Positions 32,368-44,611 of a DNA stretch of 64,000 nucleotides are shown piece after piece. The notes under the pieces were generated by a model that was given only the letters and a program-made list of their open reading frames with translations, was not told the DNA's origin and made no database searches. This DNA comes from Rostrohypoxylon terebratum (Eukaryota; Ascomycota; Sordariomycetes; Xylariales; Hypoxylaceae). Within the stretch, counting starts at the first letter, position 1. Each line of letters begins with the position of its first letter. The stretch spans positions 930,001-994,000 of the forward strand of contig MU385856.1 of assembly GCA_022497145.1 (NCBI GenBank). The letters are read 5' to 3'. Position numbers and translations under genes: made by a program.

Positions 32368-35300
32368 CTTGGCTTGAGGGTAATGAGCGAGCTAAAATAC
32401 AATCTGTTCAGTTTTTGGTGCAGTTCTGAAGCAGTTTAAAAGATCGTATCATAGAGGTGACAAGAAAAAAGTTGGGGATAAATTTGTGGTTGAAGGAAAC
32501 AAGGAAGCGTAGACGGACGCCAGGGCGGGCCCTCGGGTTTCTTTCGAAGAGGCAGCAGGTGCGCAGAACATCAAAAATGCATTAGGTAAATAAGCATAGA
32601 ATGCGGAAAATGAGGGTTTTAACTTTTTACTACTACGTACTACGGTACTACCTAGTACCTAGTAGGTATTAGGTACCTAATACTCTCCACTATTCTCAGC
32701 TTAGGCTCTTTCTCGTTTTAATCCATTCAAGGTTGAAGGTTCTCCAGGGCTCCAACTTATGTATGTTGTACGAAGTATTGTACAATAGTAAAGCCACAAT
32801 CAAGAAACGCCACACTAACAAAACTTCATCTGGATTGATTAGGTAGGGCTGCCTTAGCGGCCTAAGGCACTCCATTATTATTAATAGTAAGACGCTATCA
32901 CGCTAATCGAATTAATAATATTAAAATTTGACCGCCTTCGGACGGCTAGGCTGACCCCGTCTCCCCGTGACTTCTCTGCCCGCACTGACCTTTCCGATGC
33001 AAGCGAGTCGCAACCTTGCTCACTCACCATTCACCTTTGAAAACAACACATCAATCGACGTTATTCGGCAGTTTCCAAAGGTGGCTGTCAACGACACCCC
33101 CTCCATCCATCAGAGGATACGAGAATTTTCCATACACCCATACATCCATACCTACACCAGATTATGCATTTTTTGTCGATAAGGAAAATGTTATGCCTGT
33201 CATTTCTCAGACAAATACATCATGATATAGCCTCATGGCTGCAAACTTTGACAGAATGATGAAGAAACCAACAGATCAAGCAGTTTGCGCGATTGTGTTG
33301 GGTTTCAACTCACTAAAAACTAGCACATCGGGACGTGGATTGTGATCGTCCGTGGGAATGAACAACGGGATGCGATGGGACCGTAGCGAAACACAGTTGA
33401 GCGACCTCTCCTGACCATCGTCCACGCCAACACAACATCGCCTCAAGTAGGAATTTGTATCATTTATAATTCTTCTGCACGCGGATGAAAGGCACAGTTT
33501 TTCTGTATAACTATTAGGTATGGATCTGAGTCATGGACTCTAAAATATGGCAAGTACTTAATGCAACCTTGGCAATTCGTGGCAGGGGCTCTTTATTATC
33601 AACTTGACTACCTTGGTAATTTTTTTAAAAAAAAAATTTCATTAATTTGTCGGCTAGTATGTTACTCACTAACATTGCAGACATGAAGAGAGATTTGGAA
33701 GTCATGATTGAAAAATAACATCCGGGGTGATCGCTTTCATCACATGGGGTCTGCGGGCTTAGGCTGCAAAAGCCTCTTCGTACGACTACTATTGGAAATG
33801 AGCCCCAACTGGCAGCAAAGAGCGGAGAGACAACAAACTCCTCTAGGAAACAATCATCTGCCATGAATTGTCTTTTATAGGCAACATGCTGAGATGGCTG
33901 TTAGAAAGAGAGTTGTTTGGCAGTTTGGGCCATGCGCCTATTCTACCAATACCTGGCTTTGCGGCCAAAAATTGCCTCACCACAGCCAATGAGCAATTTT
34001 TACAGGTTTTGGTTGTTCGCGATGGCCTCAAGACCGGGGAGGAACTTGGTTGGAAATTCTGCCGGTTGCGGTGACCGTTGCCCCAAACCGAGGTGGAGCT
34101 AAGCGGCTGGACCCAATTCACCGCAATGCAACGGCAATCCACGGTACACGGCACACGAAGACACCCACACGGTGATATCAGAACACGATGCACAATTGCA
34201 TCGAACAAAACAATCTACGATGCTGTTCTACTTTTTTGCCCGGTCATTACTTACTATATTTGCCATGTATGGTATCTATATGGCACGATAGCGATCGCCG
34301 TGTCTGGGATTTCGGGGCGTGTTGCATTAGGCCCTTTTCAAGTCAATTGGGCACTTCCCGTTGGGGGTAAAACATCCATATACGTATGCCGACCGACAAA
34401 AGGAACAACACATGATAGGACTAGGTGGACAATTGCCAACAGATCAGCGTCAGCCATATTCCGGTCATGATGCTGCATCAACCTTCCAACATCGCCTACG
34501 CATCCGGTTACCTATACACCTATACATGTAAGTGGTCGTTGGGGTACGGATACGCCGGGCTATATTGGGGTACTGATAGCCAGGTAATGTATGTGGTCGT
34601 TGACGATAACGTCGAGATGTGATGGCGTATCTTCTCTCTTCAAGGTGATTGATATGCTAAGCGAAGGATCACGAGACTATGGATGTTATTAGGTACGATA
34701 TTGTGATATTATGACATGGACATATAAGGTGAGGTTCAGACAGGTGGTAGTGGTTAGTGGTTAGTGGTTAGTGGTTAGTGGTAGTGGTGACGGTGACGGT
34801 GACGGTGACGGTGACAAAGGGTTGGGCTTGGCCTTGACGATTTCGGAGATGGACTATGCTGTACGGGTACCAGGCTACCAGGCATGAGAATGGGCATGTG
34901 CTCGTTGGGATCGTTGGGATGGGAAGGGAGGTTCGTCAAGTTACCAAGCCACACCAAGTACCCCCTTACAACCTCGAACCGGTCAAGGTTCCTAGGTTAC
35001 AACTGTCCGGTGTGTAGTGTGTAGTGTCTACATAGTGTCTAGCAACTGCCTACCTAAGGTAGGTAGTGTAGAGTGTGTAGTAGAATCCGTAAAAGGAGGT
35101 ACCTTCCTACCTACCTACTCATAGCATTGATAGTACACCTAGCACGTCCAATCGTCCAATCGTCCAATGGGACTGACTAACCTATCAAATCTTATCCTTC
35201 CCTCCCCTGCTTGATGTGCGGCTCAAGCCTAATATGAGTGGAATTTTAGCGTTGTCCCGAAATTCCTTGCTGAGCTTTGGGACCTTTGGGACCTTAGGAC

Positions 35301-35424
35301 TTTCGACTTTCTTCCCAAAACCTCCACAACAACTTCCCACATCCCCCATCCCACCTTTTCCCCTTGTCCTTTTCAATTTGCATCAACAACTTCGCTCAGA
35401 GACCGACGCTTCCGCCCGCCCAAC
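32368..35424. other. 3-kb intergenic between divergent eRF1 and WHIM1 genes
   Basis: This holds the two promoters. It has a TAGGTA/CCTAG cluster at 32636-32690, a very AT-rich segment near 32870-32930, A/T runs near 33625-33640 and the minisatellite at 34746-34815. Frames such as 33843-34208 (minus) lack recognisable features. No gene was supported. Confidence 0.5.
34746..34815. repeat. Compound minisatellite TTAGTGG then TGACGG
   Basis: Four TTAGTGG heptamers pass directly into five TGACGG-type hexamers, ending GGTGACAAAGG. The switch of repeat unit is abrupt. Confidence 0.85.
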
Positions 35425-37553
35425 ATGGCTGACGATGATTCTAGTGAACTCTCGTCGCTATCTGAGCTGTCTTCGGCCCCTACTGAATCTGACGGGGAGA
35501 TAGAGGTCAAACGAGAAAAAGGAATTCTTAAGTTCTTTCATAAGCTGCCTGCTGGCACTAAAGCTCCTGAACCCAAGAAGGAAGCATCACCTCCGCCGCG
35601 CAAGCGATCTCCATCTCCAGCACACGAATATGTCCTTGCCGACAATGCGGATATTGCCGTACGTGATAAATCTCCATTTTGCGCCTCAAAACGCGAAATG
35701 TCGCGTCGATTTCCCATTTTTCTATCAGCTAATTCGCACATAGTTCATCGTAATGTTCCGTGCACGATTTAACGACGCTCTCCCCAAGTCCCTCGCCAAC
35801 TTTGGTCCTCAGGAAATCGAGCGCGACGTTACCGAATCCATTCCTGGAGAACGTGTCGAACACTTTTTATGTGCTGTGTTGAGCTTGTTGTTGAACCGCA
35901 AGCAGGATGTCAAGTATGACGCAATGCCCGATCCTACACTATTTCCACCATCATAAAAACTAATAATTTTTTTCCAGACCTGGCCATTACAATCGAGCAC
36001 TTGAAGATGCTATCCATTCGCACAAAAACCAATGGGCGCGAGATTGGGAGGATCAGAATCCTCTGTCGGGTGGCAAGACTTTTACCTCCATGGACCCTAC
36101 CGAACGAGTACGTTTAACAATACAACTTACGCATTCAATAACTCGAAAAAAATATCTCGAAAAAAAGAAGTGATTGATGCTAATTCGATTGGCCTTATAG
36201 CTCAAGCTGCTACGAACCCTCGTCGTTTGGTCCCTATCCTCATCTGAGGTGATTAAGGGCATAATCAACAAATCCTACAAATCCGGTCGCCACGAAGACG
36301 ATCTCAATCAACCGCTTTCCGTTCAGCCATGGGGTCAAGATAGTGATAGACGTCGTTACTATCTTATCGAGGGCCTAGACGACACGCACTTTCGAGTATA
36401 CCGTGAAAGCAACCCTCAGGGGTTTAACCGAACCTGGTGGAGCGTTGCGGGCGACATTGAAGAACTCAAAGCTCTAGCGGATAAATTGCAGAACTCTGAT
36501 GGCGGCCCCAAGGCCAAGAAGCTCGCGCATAAAATGCTAGCAGCTGTCCCGCGCTTTGAGGCCACCGAGGAAAAGCGCAAGCGACGAGAGTATCGCCTTC
36601 AACGAAAGGAGCAATTCAAACGTCCCGAGCCTGGATTTAGTATGTACGAGGGTCGGACGAGAGGTAAGAGGATGAAGTATACATACTCCGATGACGACGA
36701 CTTCCTTTCGGATTCTACCGGATTCCGACGATCGAGCCGTAATACGCGCAACCCTACACCTGCCGAGCCAACTGGGCCTGTAGTCACTGCGAGCGGGCGA
36801 CAGGTGAAGGCGCCTTCGCGTATGACAGTAGACGCATCTAGCAACATCGTCACTGTCAGCCCGACGACGAGTGCGGGTCGGAACGAAGCTACCGAGTCGA
36901 AAGAGTCGTCTGTCGGTCCCTCCGGACGACCTCGACGATCGGCCGCTTTGAACCACGGCACGAACGGCTGGGCGCCCTCATCAAAGAAAGGTCGAGGATA
37001 CAACTCGATGGATGACGACATGGAAGACTATGATTCGCAAGAGGACGACAGCGAACCCGAGCTCGGTGACGACGGAGACGCTGAACCAGAAGATGATAGC
37101 GAGGAAGAAGATGAGTATGACGAAGACGAGGAAATGGTCGATGATGACCTGGGTGATTCAAACAAGGAAAGCATGATGGTCAAATTGAAGCTACCGTCGA
37201 AAAAGCGAAATTCGTCCAATGGGAACGGATCTGCGTTCAACCTTGACGATTACCGCTACACACATAATAAGGATGATAGCAAGAGCAAGTCATCCTCCTC
37301 AGCGGAAAGTAGTAATGTACAGAAAGATCCTACCCCGGAGGAGAAGAGCGAAGAGGTCATATCGGTCGCCACAACTCGACAACAACCGACACCAGAGGAG
37401 TCGCGCAACGCCGCGCACAGCGACAGACCTAACCATCGACCCACCACACCCGCAGTAAACGCCCTACAGTCCAAGTCGTTGGCTTTTAGAGAAAGTCCCG
37501 ATAAGGCCCAGCAGGCACTGCCCAAACACATAGGCGTTGGGGCTGGCGAGTGA
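35425..37553 (+). CDS. WHIM1-domain chromatin-associated protein
   Basis: Four exons: 35425-35658, 35744-35913, 35978-36107 and 36201-37553, with introns of 85, 64 and 93 bp, giving 628 aa. The N-terminus is MADDDSSELSSLSELSSAP, acidic and Ser-rich. FIVMFRARF and LANFGPQEIERDV follow, then HFLCAVLSLLLNRK, an all-helical WHIM1-like region as in ISWI/RSF-type accessory subunits. YYLIEGLDDTHFRVYRESN and TWWSVAGDIEELKALADKL resemble the WHIM2/WHIM3-type segment that contacts ISWI and linker DNA. After a basic RKRREYRLQRKEQF helix come low-complexity regions with a long Asp/Glu run (about residues 420-460). A nuclear chromatin-remodelling role is inferred from domain order. The exact orthologue is uncertain. 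Confidence 0.85.
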
Positions 37554-38073
37554 AGGCGGACCACACTATATACCCATACAGAGCCTGAGATAAGAGGTTA
37601 AAAGTGCAGCTGATTTTCTTTACCTATGGGAGGGGAGTTCTAACCATATACCATAGCATGGGAAAGGAGGAAATCAGTGCCTACATTTACGAGAAGATAG
37701 CGTCGTTCTAGGCTTTTAGTGTGGGGCGGAACGAAAAAAAAAACGCACATTTCTCTAAATTTGAAGGATGGCTGGCAGTAACAGTGGTGATGACTATAGC
37801 AGGTGGATGGATAGCATGGATGTACATACATTTGCCAGCCAGTCACCTTCACTTGGTCTTTGCTGCGGCATCGATCCAGGCGGATGAAGGTGGAATTTAC
37901 TGCTATAGTACAGATAGTGGTATATGGCCCTTTTGAAGTCCGACTCCGTCTATTAATGATACGGACGTAATCACGTCACACCCTTTTTTTCTTCCTACGA
38001 GACCGTAGACCGTGAATTGTAATTGCAGTATACTTCCTACCCGAGCACGCAAGCTCTCTATCCCCGTATCGTC
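37554..38073. other. Convergent 3' intergenic region
   Basis: 520 bp between the WHIM1 gene and the DUF1770-like gene, which converge. It should contain both 3' UTRs. No exon was seen. Confidence 0.5.
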
Positions 38074-39025
38074 TTATGCATCTCGTTTCCACCCAGCCAT
38101 CCACCCCTGGCAGATCCTCGCGGCCTCCTTCTCGTACCTCTCGAGGAAGCGGACGACGGCATCGAACGAAAAGTCGGACCACGGCTGGAAAAAAAAACAG
38201 GTTGGTTTCAAAACGATTTTCTTTCATTTCGGTTTTTTTCTTTTCTTCTTTTTTTAAGATAAATAGATAATAGTTCACCACCTCACCTTCGGCTGTAAAG
38301 TAGTAGTAGTAGTAGAAGCAGTCTGGAACTGGAGGTGTCGCTGTTGCCTGGCGACGGCCGGGGGGAGGGGCCACTTGTTGACGCCGTACCACCAGCGCCG
38401 GAGCCGGGCGCCGGTCGAGTTCCCGCTGAGCCGCGCGTTCTTGTTCCAGTGGTGCCAGCCGCAGATCGCGAGGTTGTAGAGGACGCCTTGGGCGAAGGGC
38501 ATCATCATCTGTGGGTTGGAGCTCATGTATTAGCGCCACAGCTCCAGTCGGTATGTAGTATGGAGGTAGCCGAGGGGACGAGGGAAGAAATGAAAGGGAA
38601 GGGAAGGGAGGGGAGGGGAAACGACGAACCTGATCCCGCACGGTAATCCATCCAACCTTCCACCACGTATCCGCCTTCGAGATACTATGCAGGTAGCTCT
38701 GCTCGAACCGTAAATCCGGCATCGGCGGGAAACTCCTAGTCCTAGGCCGAGGTCTCAGCACGCTGATCGGGATATCCTCATCGTCGTCTTCCTCCTCCTC
38801 CTCATCGTCGTCTATGTCGTCGATATCATCCACATCGTCAATCGAACCGTGACTGCGTCGGTGGTGTCGACCGTGTGAGTGGGCGTGCGGGTGCGAGGAC
38901 AGGCGCACAGGCGTCTTCTCGGACATCGACGAGGATGGGTTGAGGTCGTGCCGCGGGGAGGGCGAGCGCTGTATGTGCGCCGTCTGGATCGTTTCGGCGA
39001 TCTGCGTCGGTATGCTTTCCGCCAT
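38074..39025 (-). CDS. DUF1770-like fungal protein (242 aa)
   Basis: Three exons: 38630-39025, 38287-38508 and 38074-38184, with introns of 121 and 102 bp, all phase 0. The N-terminus MAESIPTQIAETIQTAHIQR leads into a Ser/His-rich stretch (HPHAHSHGRHHRRSHG) and an Asp/Glu run. The conserved core is then LRFEQSYLHSISKADTWWKV, GWITVRDQ|MMMPFAQGVLYNLAICGW and ARLRRWWYGVNKW. The last exon gives PWSDFSFDAVVRFLERYEKE and ends GWKRDA. The 'RFEQSYL ... WWKV-WITVRDQ ... MP-QG-LY-LA' pattern matches the fungal DUF1770 family as I recall it. One hydrophobic segment may be membrane-associated. Function is unknown. Confidence 0.85.
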
Positions 39026-39543
39026 GGTCTCGGTACGGGTTGGTTTAAGGACCGGAGTGCGAGAGACTCCGGATATATCTAGTGGCAGGTATCGGATTTC
39101 GGCTTGAGCTTGTGCATGTGGTACTAGCAGACTAGCTGGAGATTTGGTACTTGGAAAATGCCCAATGACGTTTCGGCGCAGGTGGCGGGCAACTGATAAG
39201 CTAGCTCGGTAGTTATCCGATACGTGGGGATATGAGTAACAACTGTAACCCCCTAAGACCTAGGTTACTCTGTAGGTAGTTGTTACCCTTTTCTATTATC
39301 CCACCGTATTCTTTTAAATAATTTCACGTATAAGTGAAATTACGGTGTCTTAATGTTACACGGCATCTCACTTGGTAGTACAGTATAATTCAATGTGATG
39401 CATTTTTATTCTCTACCTAGTCTCTCCTCTTCCAATCGTTAATATTAAACGAAAGTCAATTAATTCTAAAGTCTCAAACTCCCAGAAAGTCCTCGGACAA
39501 TGATGTGCCAACCCGTGTAATCAATGAGCCCTTCCTCCATCAC
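39026..39543. other. Intergenic, no gene seen
   Basis: Promoter of the DUF1770-like gene plus the 3' UTR of the 545-aa gene. It contains ACCTAGG/TAGGTAG words near 39258-39275 and an inverted pair TTTCACGTATAAGTGAAA at 39323-39340. No exon. Confidence 0.5.
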
Positions 39544-41276
39544 TTAAGCAACGGATCTCACCCGTGAAACTATATTCATGCCCAGCCATGATAACACATG
39601 CGAGTCCTCCATGGCCTGGTCTGAGTATCTCAGGGGGTTGGTCTCGGCAATGAGAGATGACTCCGGCGATGGTTCTAGCATGCTGTAATCATTAGTTTCC
39701 TCTGATTCGTCGCCACTGCTGATGTAGGAAGAAGGCGTCGAAATCTCGCGCGTTCTCTCCGATCCGGATACCGCCACAGTGTCAAATGACAGTTCAATCG
39801 TCCCCTGGTCTTCTGTCTCTTCCTCCACAACGGATAGGCTACGAGAGAACAACGTTGAATCCCAGTTATCTAAGGCCTCCTGCATGGTGAACATGATGCT
39901 GCCCGGAATCAGAGAGCAATTTCTTGGCAGTTTGAAATCAGCTGGAAAGAGCTGAACAGTACGGGTCAACATTGTGTACGCCGCAAAGGGGGCGTAGAAT
40001 GGCTTGAAGCGGGTACAAATCGCCACAAGTGCCGTTTTGAGATCGGGGTAAGTCTTCTTCGGCCATGGTTTGGTGTGGTCGTTTTCGTCGGGGACAAAAA
40101 CAAATACTTTCTTGCTCAGACGCAGATACCTTTCTTCGTCTGTTTCTGTTGGTATACGAGCCTTTCTTACGCCTTCTCTCGTATCAACTGTCATTTCTAA
40201 GATAGAATCAAGCCAAAATACAGGAACCTTCGATGTTTCATGTGCCCTTGGTGCATCGTCAATTTTGGTTTCGTCTGGACCAGTTGAATGGCCCGAGTCA
40301 TCGTTTGCAAGAGCATCTTGCTCGGCTTTTGATCTAGCTATTCTTTTGGCCAATGTTGGATTGGGGCACTTTAGTCGGATCGGAAGTCGCCCTGTAATGG
40401 GTGGAGGTTGGTCTGATACTGATTCAGTATGCATCGTCGTACCAATGTCTACTCTGCTGTCAGCAAAGGCGCGATCGCTGGTGTATTTAGAAACAGAACA
40501 GAATGTATCCAACTTCTACAATTTGACGAACAAACGGGCTACTAACCACGGGGTTCTGCGGTAATTGGGCGGTCAAGACTATCGAAAATGCTCATACTGA
40601 AGAGCGAAGTCGGCGATCGGCCATCAGAGTAGCCCTTCTCGCCTCTCGCATTTGCAATCTTTGAAATCAACTCGTCGACGTCGGGAAGCCGAGGAATAGA
40701 GTTACTACCAGACGGCACCCCAGATGGTTGTCCAAAGCGGCGGCAACTGGGGCGGTCTGAATTGCCGCCCGCATATCCGACAGATCGTGAGAAGTGGCAA
40801 TACGGAAGTCTTTCCACGTCATTCTCTTCGTCCTGGGATGGCCGAGAATCCAATGAAGAACGGACCCCCCTGAGCGAGTTTGACATAGAGCCGAAACTCT
40901 TCCGGATAACAGAAGGTCGGTTTTCTTCGTCAGCAGACGCATCTAGAGAGAAGCGGTCTCTCAAAGACGACGAGAGGGAACTTATGCTTTTTCGAATCAA
41001 AGAAGGCTGTTGCTCTTGGCCTTTAGTGCAGGCCACGGAGGATTCGGTTGATTGCATTGTCTGCCGTGCTGGAAACGATTGTTTACGATTAAGAGTTTGT
41101 GTGAAGCGCTGTCGAAGCAAGTTCCGGCTGTTTTTGATTTCACCCATCAATCCGTGGCGGCCAATAATAGATCCCGAGCCCGTCGAATCCACGAAGTGCC
41201 CCAAGTCCGGTACATATGCTCTATGAGTATGAGAGGGCGTGGCGTATTTGCCCACCTTTTCCCGAAGGCCGACCAT
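39544..41276 (-). CDS. Fungal-specific hypothetical protein with internal duplication (545 aa)
   Basis: Two exons: 40547-41276 and 39544-40451, with a 95-bp intron (40452-40546, GTTAGT...CAGAG). The acceptor was chosen because it is the only nearby AG that restores the frame, so it is a moderate-confidence choice. The N-terminal region is Ser/Arg-rich and contains two tandem copies of a 30-residue unit: PSLIRKSISSLSSSLRDRF..DEEN and PSVIRKSFGSMSNSLR..DEEN. Exon 2 holds a conserved-looking core (VPVFWLDSILEMTVDTREG, VFVFVPDENDHTKPWPKKTY, FKPFYAPFAAYTMLTRTVQL) and an acidic Ser-rich tail. No named domain was recognised. No signal peptide is present; it is probably cytoplasmic or nuclear and phosphorylated, an inference from composition. 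Confidence 0.75.
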
Positions 41277-42004
41277 TAGATGAGCTATGACTAGTAATTA
41301 TGAATATTAAGTATCGAGAAAGACTGAGACGATATGCTAATCTCAAACGAGAAAGAAAAAAAAAGAAGCAGGCAAGGAATAATAGAAATCAAACCTCCAA
41401 GTATGGGTTGGTGATTTCTGGGTGTCCAAGAACGTATATCAACATACCAATGGCTTCCAGAATTGATATCAACAAGCGAGACGAAGTGAAGTTGAACATG
41501 AATTGATTAGATCCAGACGTGAGTTCAGCAGCGAGAAAGTACAAGTTTGTAAGCTATTTCAGATGTAAGTTTTGAGTTTTGAGTTTTGAGTGGAATTTCA
41601 ATTGCCATCTGCTCCTTCTGGGATACTCAGGAGCAATTTCCTCTTTTATTATATGTTGGTTGGATTTAGCTGGTTATCCATATAGTAGCGACGACCATTT
41701 GCTTCCATCGACTAGATCCTTCTTTCAGGACACTTCGACTAGGATCCCTCTAATCTCAGATGACCTGCAATGTAATAAAAGAACCACAATTTGGTTGTCT
41801 TTGAATAGAAACCGGTCGAAATATAGGACCTAGGTACCTATTCTTGTTCAATGTTATATTCGTTCCGTGGGATATGTTCTATTCCATGTTCTATTCCAGA
41901 TAGGGGGTACTCCGAGCCCGCATGATATACTCACTCATCCATCGCGTTGTAGCAATCCGTCTACTTTACAAGATACCCGATTAGATAAGTAGGTACCCTC
42001 ACGG
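41277..42004. other. Intergenic, no gene seen
   Basis: 730 bp containing the promoter of the 545-aa gene and the PPR gene 3' UTR. It has a GAGTTTT triplet repeat near 41574-41590 and one CCTAGG cluster near 41826-41840. No exon. Confidence 0.5.
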
Positions 42005-44032
42005 TCAATTGTCTTTAACCGCCCCGCGTTTCCTTGCGATACGTTTGAATCTAAATCGCTCTGAGAAGTATCTGAAATCCTCCTCGTCTTCTAATTCTTC
42101 GTCTTCCAAATCGATTTCTTCCTTCTTGAAGTCGGGATTGATTTCGGCCATCTGTTCGAAATGACGAACAACAAGTCTATTTAGGCTGTTGCGTTGTCGT
42201 TTCAATTGCTCTTCTGATTCGGGGGGTACCGAATTAAGAGATAGAATCCTGTCAGTCGCAGCAATCATCTTCCGCGCAAGGGTAACAAGCTCTCGTTTCG
42301 TAATTGACCGTGGTTCATCGTTCGAATACACCTTCGAAGCCATCATATAAGGTTTCCATAGATTGTTTAGTGCCGTGGCAATCTGTCTGCCCCATGCCTT
42401 GATCCCGGTCCCCGAGTCCTTTGCCCGATTAAAGAGGGACCGCTTATTGGCGTAGGCCACACGGAGATACAATTGCAAGGTGCGCATATCGGGGACCGTA
42501 GATTTTGCTAACATGATCTGTAATACCTCGGTAGCATTGCTGAAGGAAGCATGATTTAAATTGTCTCGAAGACAAGTGCTCATGGCTGTGCGGAATGTTT
42601 TGGGGGCCGTTAATTCAACCGGTATATCTCGCATATACGAAACCGTCTTCCCGCTGTTCTTTCCGCGCCGAAGCGCTACGAATAGTTGGTGCCAGTTGTT
42701 GCCATCGGGGATGACACTGTGTTGTTTGGTAAAGATCTCCCAATAGTACTGCGCTTTGGTTGTTTTCCCGGTTTTTTCGATGGCCGAGAGAATTAAGGAA
42801 AGTGAATTATTCCCTGGAAGTGCATGGCTAGTTGAAGGAGCCCCGGGCGCCATGATCTTTTCTTTTTTGAGTGCGGCGAATTGATTTGAATCAGTCTCGG
42901 TATCATTGGGACCCTCTGTTGTTGTGGGTGGTTTAGAAATCGGGACTCTGTCTTCTCGTGGGATCATCATTGTCTGCTCCAGTAATGCTTCTATAGAATC
43001 GGCATCGTGGTAGCCACCTAACAACAGGATCCTTCCCATCGCGCAGACCAACTCCTCATCGATGATAATAGAACCACTTCTCCATTTTGCTATAACTTCT
43101 TCCCATATGGCCCGCGCTCGCTGAATCGCCTGTTTTTTCTTACGCTCGTCCTCCTCTATCTGCTGTTGAGTGATGATTCCGGATTTAGGCAGAGGTTCGC
43201 TAACCGAGACTCGTAACGCATTGAAGATAGTAGTGTAGGTCAGGCCGTTAGGCGCCCTGAGACCGTCGTTGGCGGTCTGCGCGACGCTGAACAGGGACTC
43301 GAGATCCTCGCATCTGGCGCAGACTTGGAGAAGGGCATTCATATGGATAGTGTTCGGTTTTATGCGTTCACTTTTTAACATGACGTTATAAATTCTGAAC
43401 GCTTCCGAAACGGCCAACTTGGGATGGGATGACTTGGCGCAACCTCTAAAGATAGTTGTGTAGGTCTGAGCATTCGGTAGCTGAGCCCTCTTTTTCATCT
43501 CGTTGAATAACTTTAGAGCAGCATGGATTCTATCATTTTTGAGTTGATAATCGATCAAATAATTCCAACTAACAACCACTTTCGTATCCCTGCTGGCTCT
43601 TCTCGTCATGATAGCGGCTTCTTCGAATTTGCCGCTAGCCAGTGACCTTTTGACCTGATTCGCAATATCTAGCGGATCTTTCAGGTATTGTAAGTGTTTC
43701 CGGGCAGCCCATTCTGTCGGCGTTAACCTTCGAGTGCTTTGTGGTATTTCCGTATCACTCGTATTATCTGTATCCTTGATATCATCATCTCCAGCTCCTA
43801 TTAGATCGTCAAGTGTCACCCTTCCAGTATCTACTTCGTCATCCCATGCTATATTGGCCCCGGCAGCCTTTCTAGGATGAGAAGCCGGGACATACGGCTT
43901 AGGTCGACGGAATTGGGTCGAGCCATGGTTGCTATAGCCTGGGTGTAAAGTCGCATAGGTGTTTTCGAGGCGGAGAGTATGATTTGCGAGGGTTGTAAAT
44001 GTTTTCCTTGTACATGATCTGCAAGTGAACAT
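42005..44032 (-). CDS. Mitochondrial pentatricopeptide-repeat (PPR) protein
   Basis: A single exon. The frame is open to an ATG at 44152 (715 aa), but the ATG at 44032 starts MFTCRSCTRKTFTTLANHTL, a good mitochondrial presequence, so a 675-aa product is preferred. PPR-type helical repeats are clear around residues 150-300: SWNYLIDYQLKNDRIHAALK, AQTYTTIFRGCAKSSHPKLA, PNTIHMNALLQVCARCEDLE and NGLTYTTIFNALRV, with a later set at PSTSHALPGNNSLSLILSAI. PPR proteins bind mitochondrial RNA for processing, stability or translation. The general layout recalls the Ccm1/Dmr1-type fungal factors, but I cannot settle the orthologue. The tail is strongly acidic then basic (EDEEDFRYFSERFRFKRIAR). It is transcribed divergently from pol1. 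Confidence 0.88.
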   Translation of the reverse strand: MFTCRSCTRKTFTTLANHTLRLENTYATLHPGYSNHGSTQFRRPKPYVPASHPRKAAGANIAWDDEVDTGRVTLDDLIGAGDDDIKDTDNTSDTEIPQSTRRLTPTEWAARKHLQYLKDPLDIANQVKRSLASGKFEEAAIMTRRASRDTKVVVSWNYLIDYQLKNDRIHAALKLFNEMKKRAQLPNAQTYTTIFRGCAKSSHPKLAVSEAFRIYNVMLKSERIKPNTIHMNALLQVCARCEDLESLFSVAQTANDGLRAPNGLTYTTIFNALRVSVSEPLPKSGIITQQQIEEDERKKKQAIQRARAIWEEVIAKWRSGSIIIDEELVCAMGRILLLGGYHDADSIEALLEQTMMIPREDRVPISKPPTTTEGPNDTETDSNQFAALKKEKIMAPGAPSTSHALPGNNSLSLILSAIEKTGKTTKAQYYWEIFTKQHSVIPDGNNWHQLFVALRRGKNSGKTVSYMRDIPVELTAPKTFRTAMSTCLRDNLNHASFSNATEVLQIMLAKSTVPDMRTLQLYLRVAYANKRSLFNRAKDSGTGIKAWGRQIATALNNLWKPYMMASKVYSNDEPRSITKRELVTLARKMIAATDRILSLNSVPPESEEQLKRQRNSLNRLVVRHFEQMAEINPDFKKEEIDLEDEELEDEEDFRYFSERFRFKRIARKRGAVKDN

Positions 44033-44152
44033 ATTTACTTGCTTCACAAGCTCACAGTGAGAATTCTTGTGAGGAGGACTCCTACTGATGGAACTGATGG
44101 ATGTAGGAAAATTTCCATTATCAGTTCTAAGCTGTCGCATGCGCCAAACCAA

Positions 44153-44611
44153 TTAGAGTCAATCAGATGCGCCACTAATTTTATCGATAAGAAAATTTAC
44201 TTTCAAAAATTGTGACGCAAGTTGATACTACGTACTTTTTTGGTGTTCCAACGGTACTTAAGTACTTGGCTAATGTCACCCCACCTCAAGGAATTGGCCA
44301 ATGAAATTATAGCAAATTTGATGCAGTCACTTCTTTAAGCGTGACGGATATGCGGGTCAAGCAGGGATGCGCGAAACACGGGTTTGTGGTGGTGGTTCGC
44401 GCGTCGCGTTGCTAAAGTGGAAGGAGTGGAAAGACCCCCTAAAAAGTACGTAGATCCCAGTTTAATTGAATACCAATGGATTTATCATTTATCTTTACAG
44501 CATACACAAACTACACAAACAAAACCCCCCTCATTTGCAACTTGGCCACTTCGAATATGACTTATTGTTCGTAATTTATAGTCAGAAAGTTCCTCAGTCT
44601 CTCCGGTCAAG
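44153..44611. promoter_or_regulatory. Divergent promoter of the PPR gene and pol1
   Basis: 460 bp (580 bp from the preferred PPR start) separates the divergent start codons. GCGCGAAA at 44369-44376 is an exact reverse complement of the E2F/SBF-type TTTSGCGC core, and CGCGCGTCGCG at about 44398-44408 is MCB-like. Both fit G1/S control of the DNA polymerase alpha gene. No exon. Confidence 0.45.

Noticed and set aside
33843..34208. 121-aa minus-strand frame with several Cys
   Set aside because: Both strands are open here; no conserved pattern, and the Cys spacing matches no motif I know.
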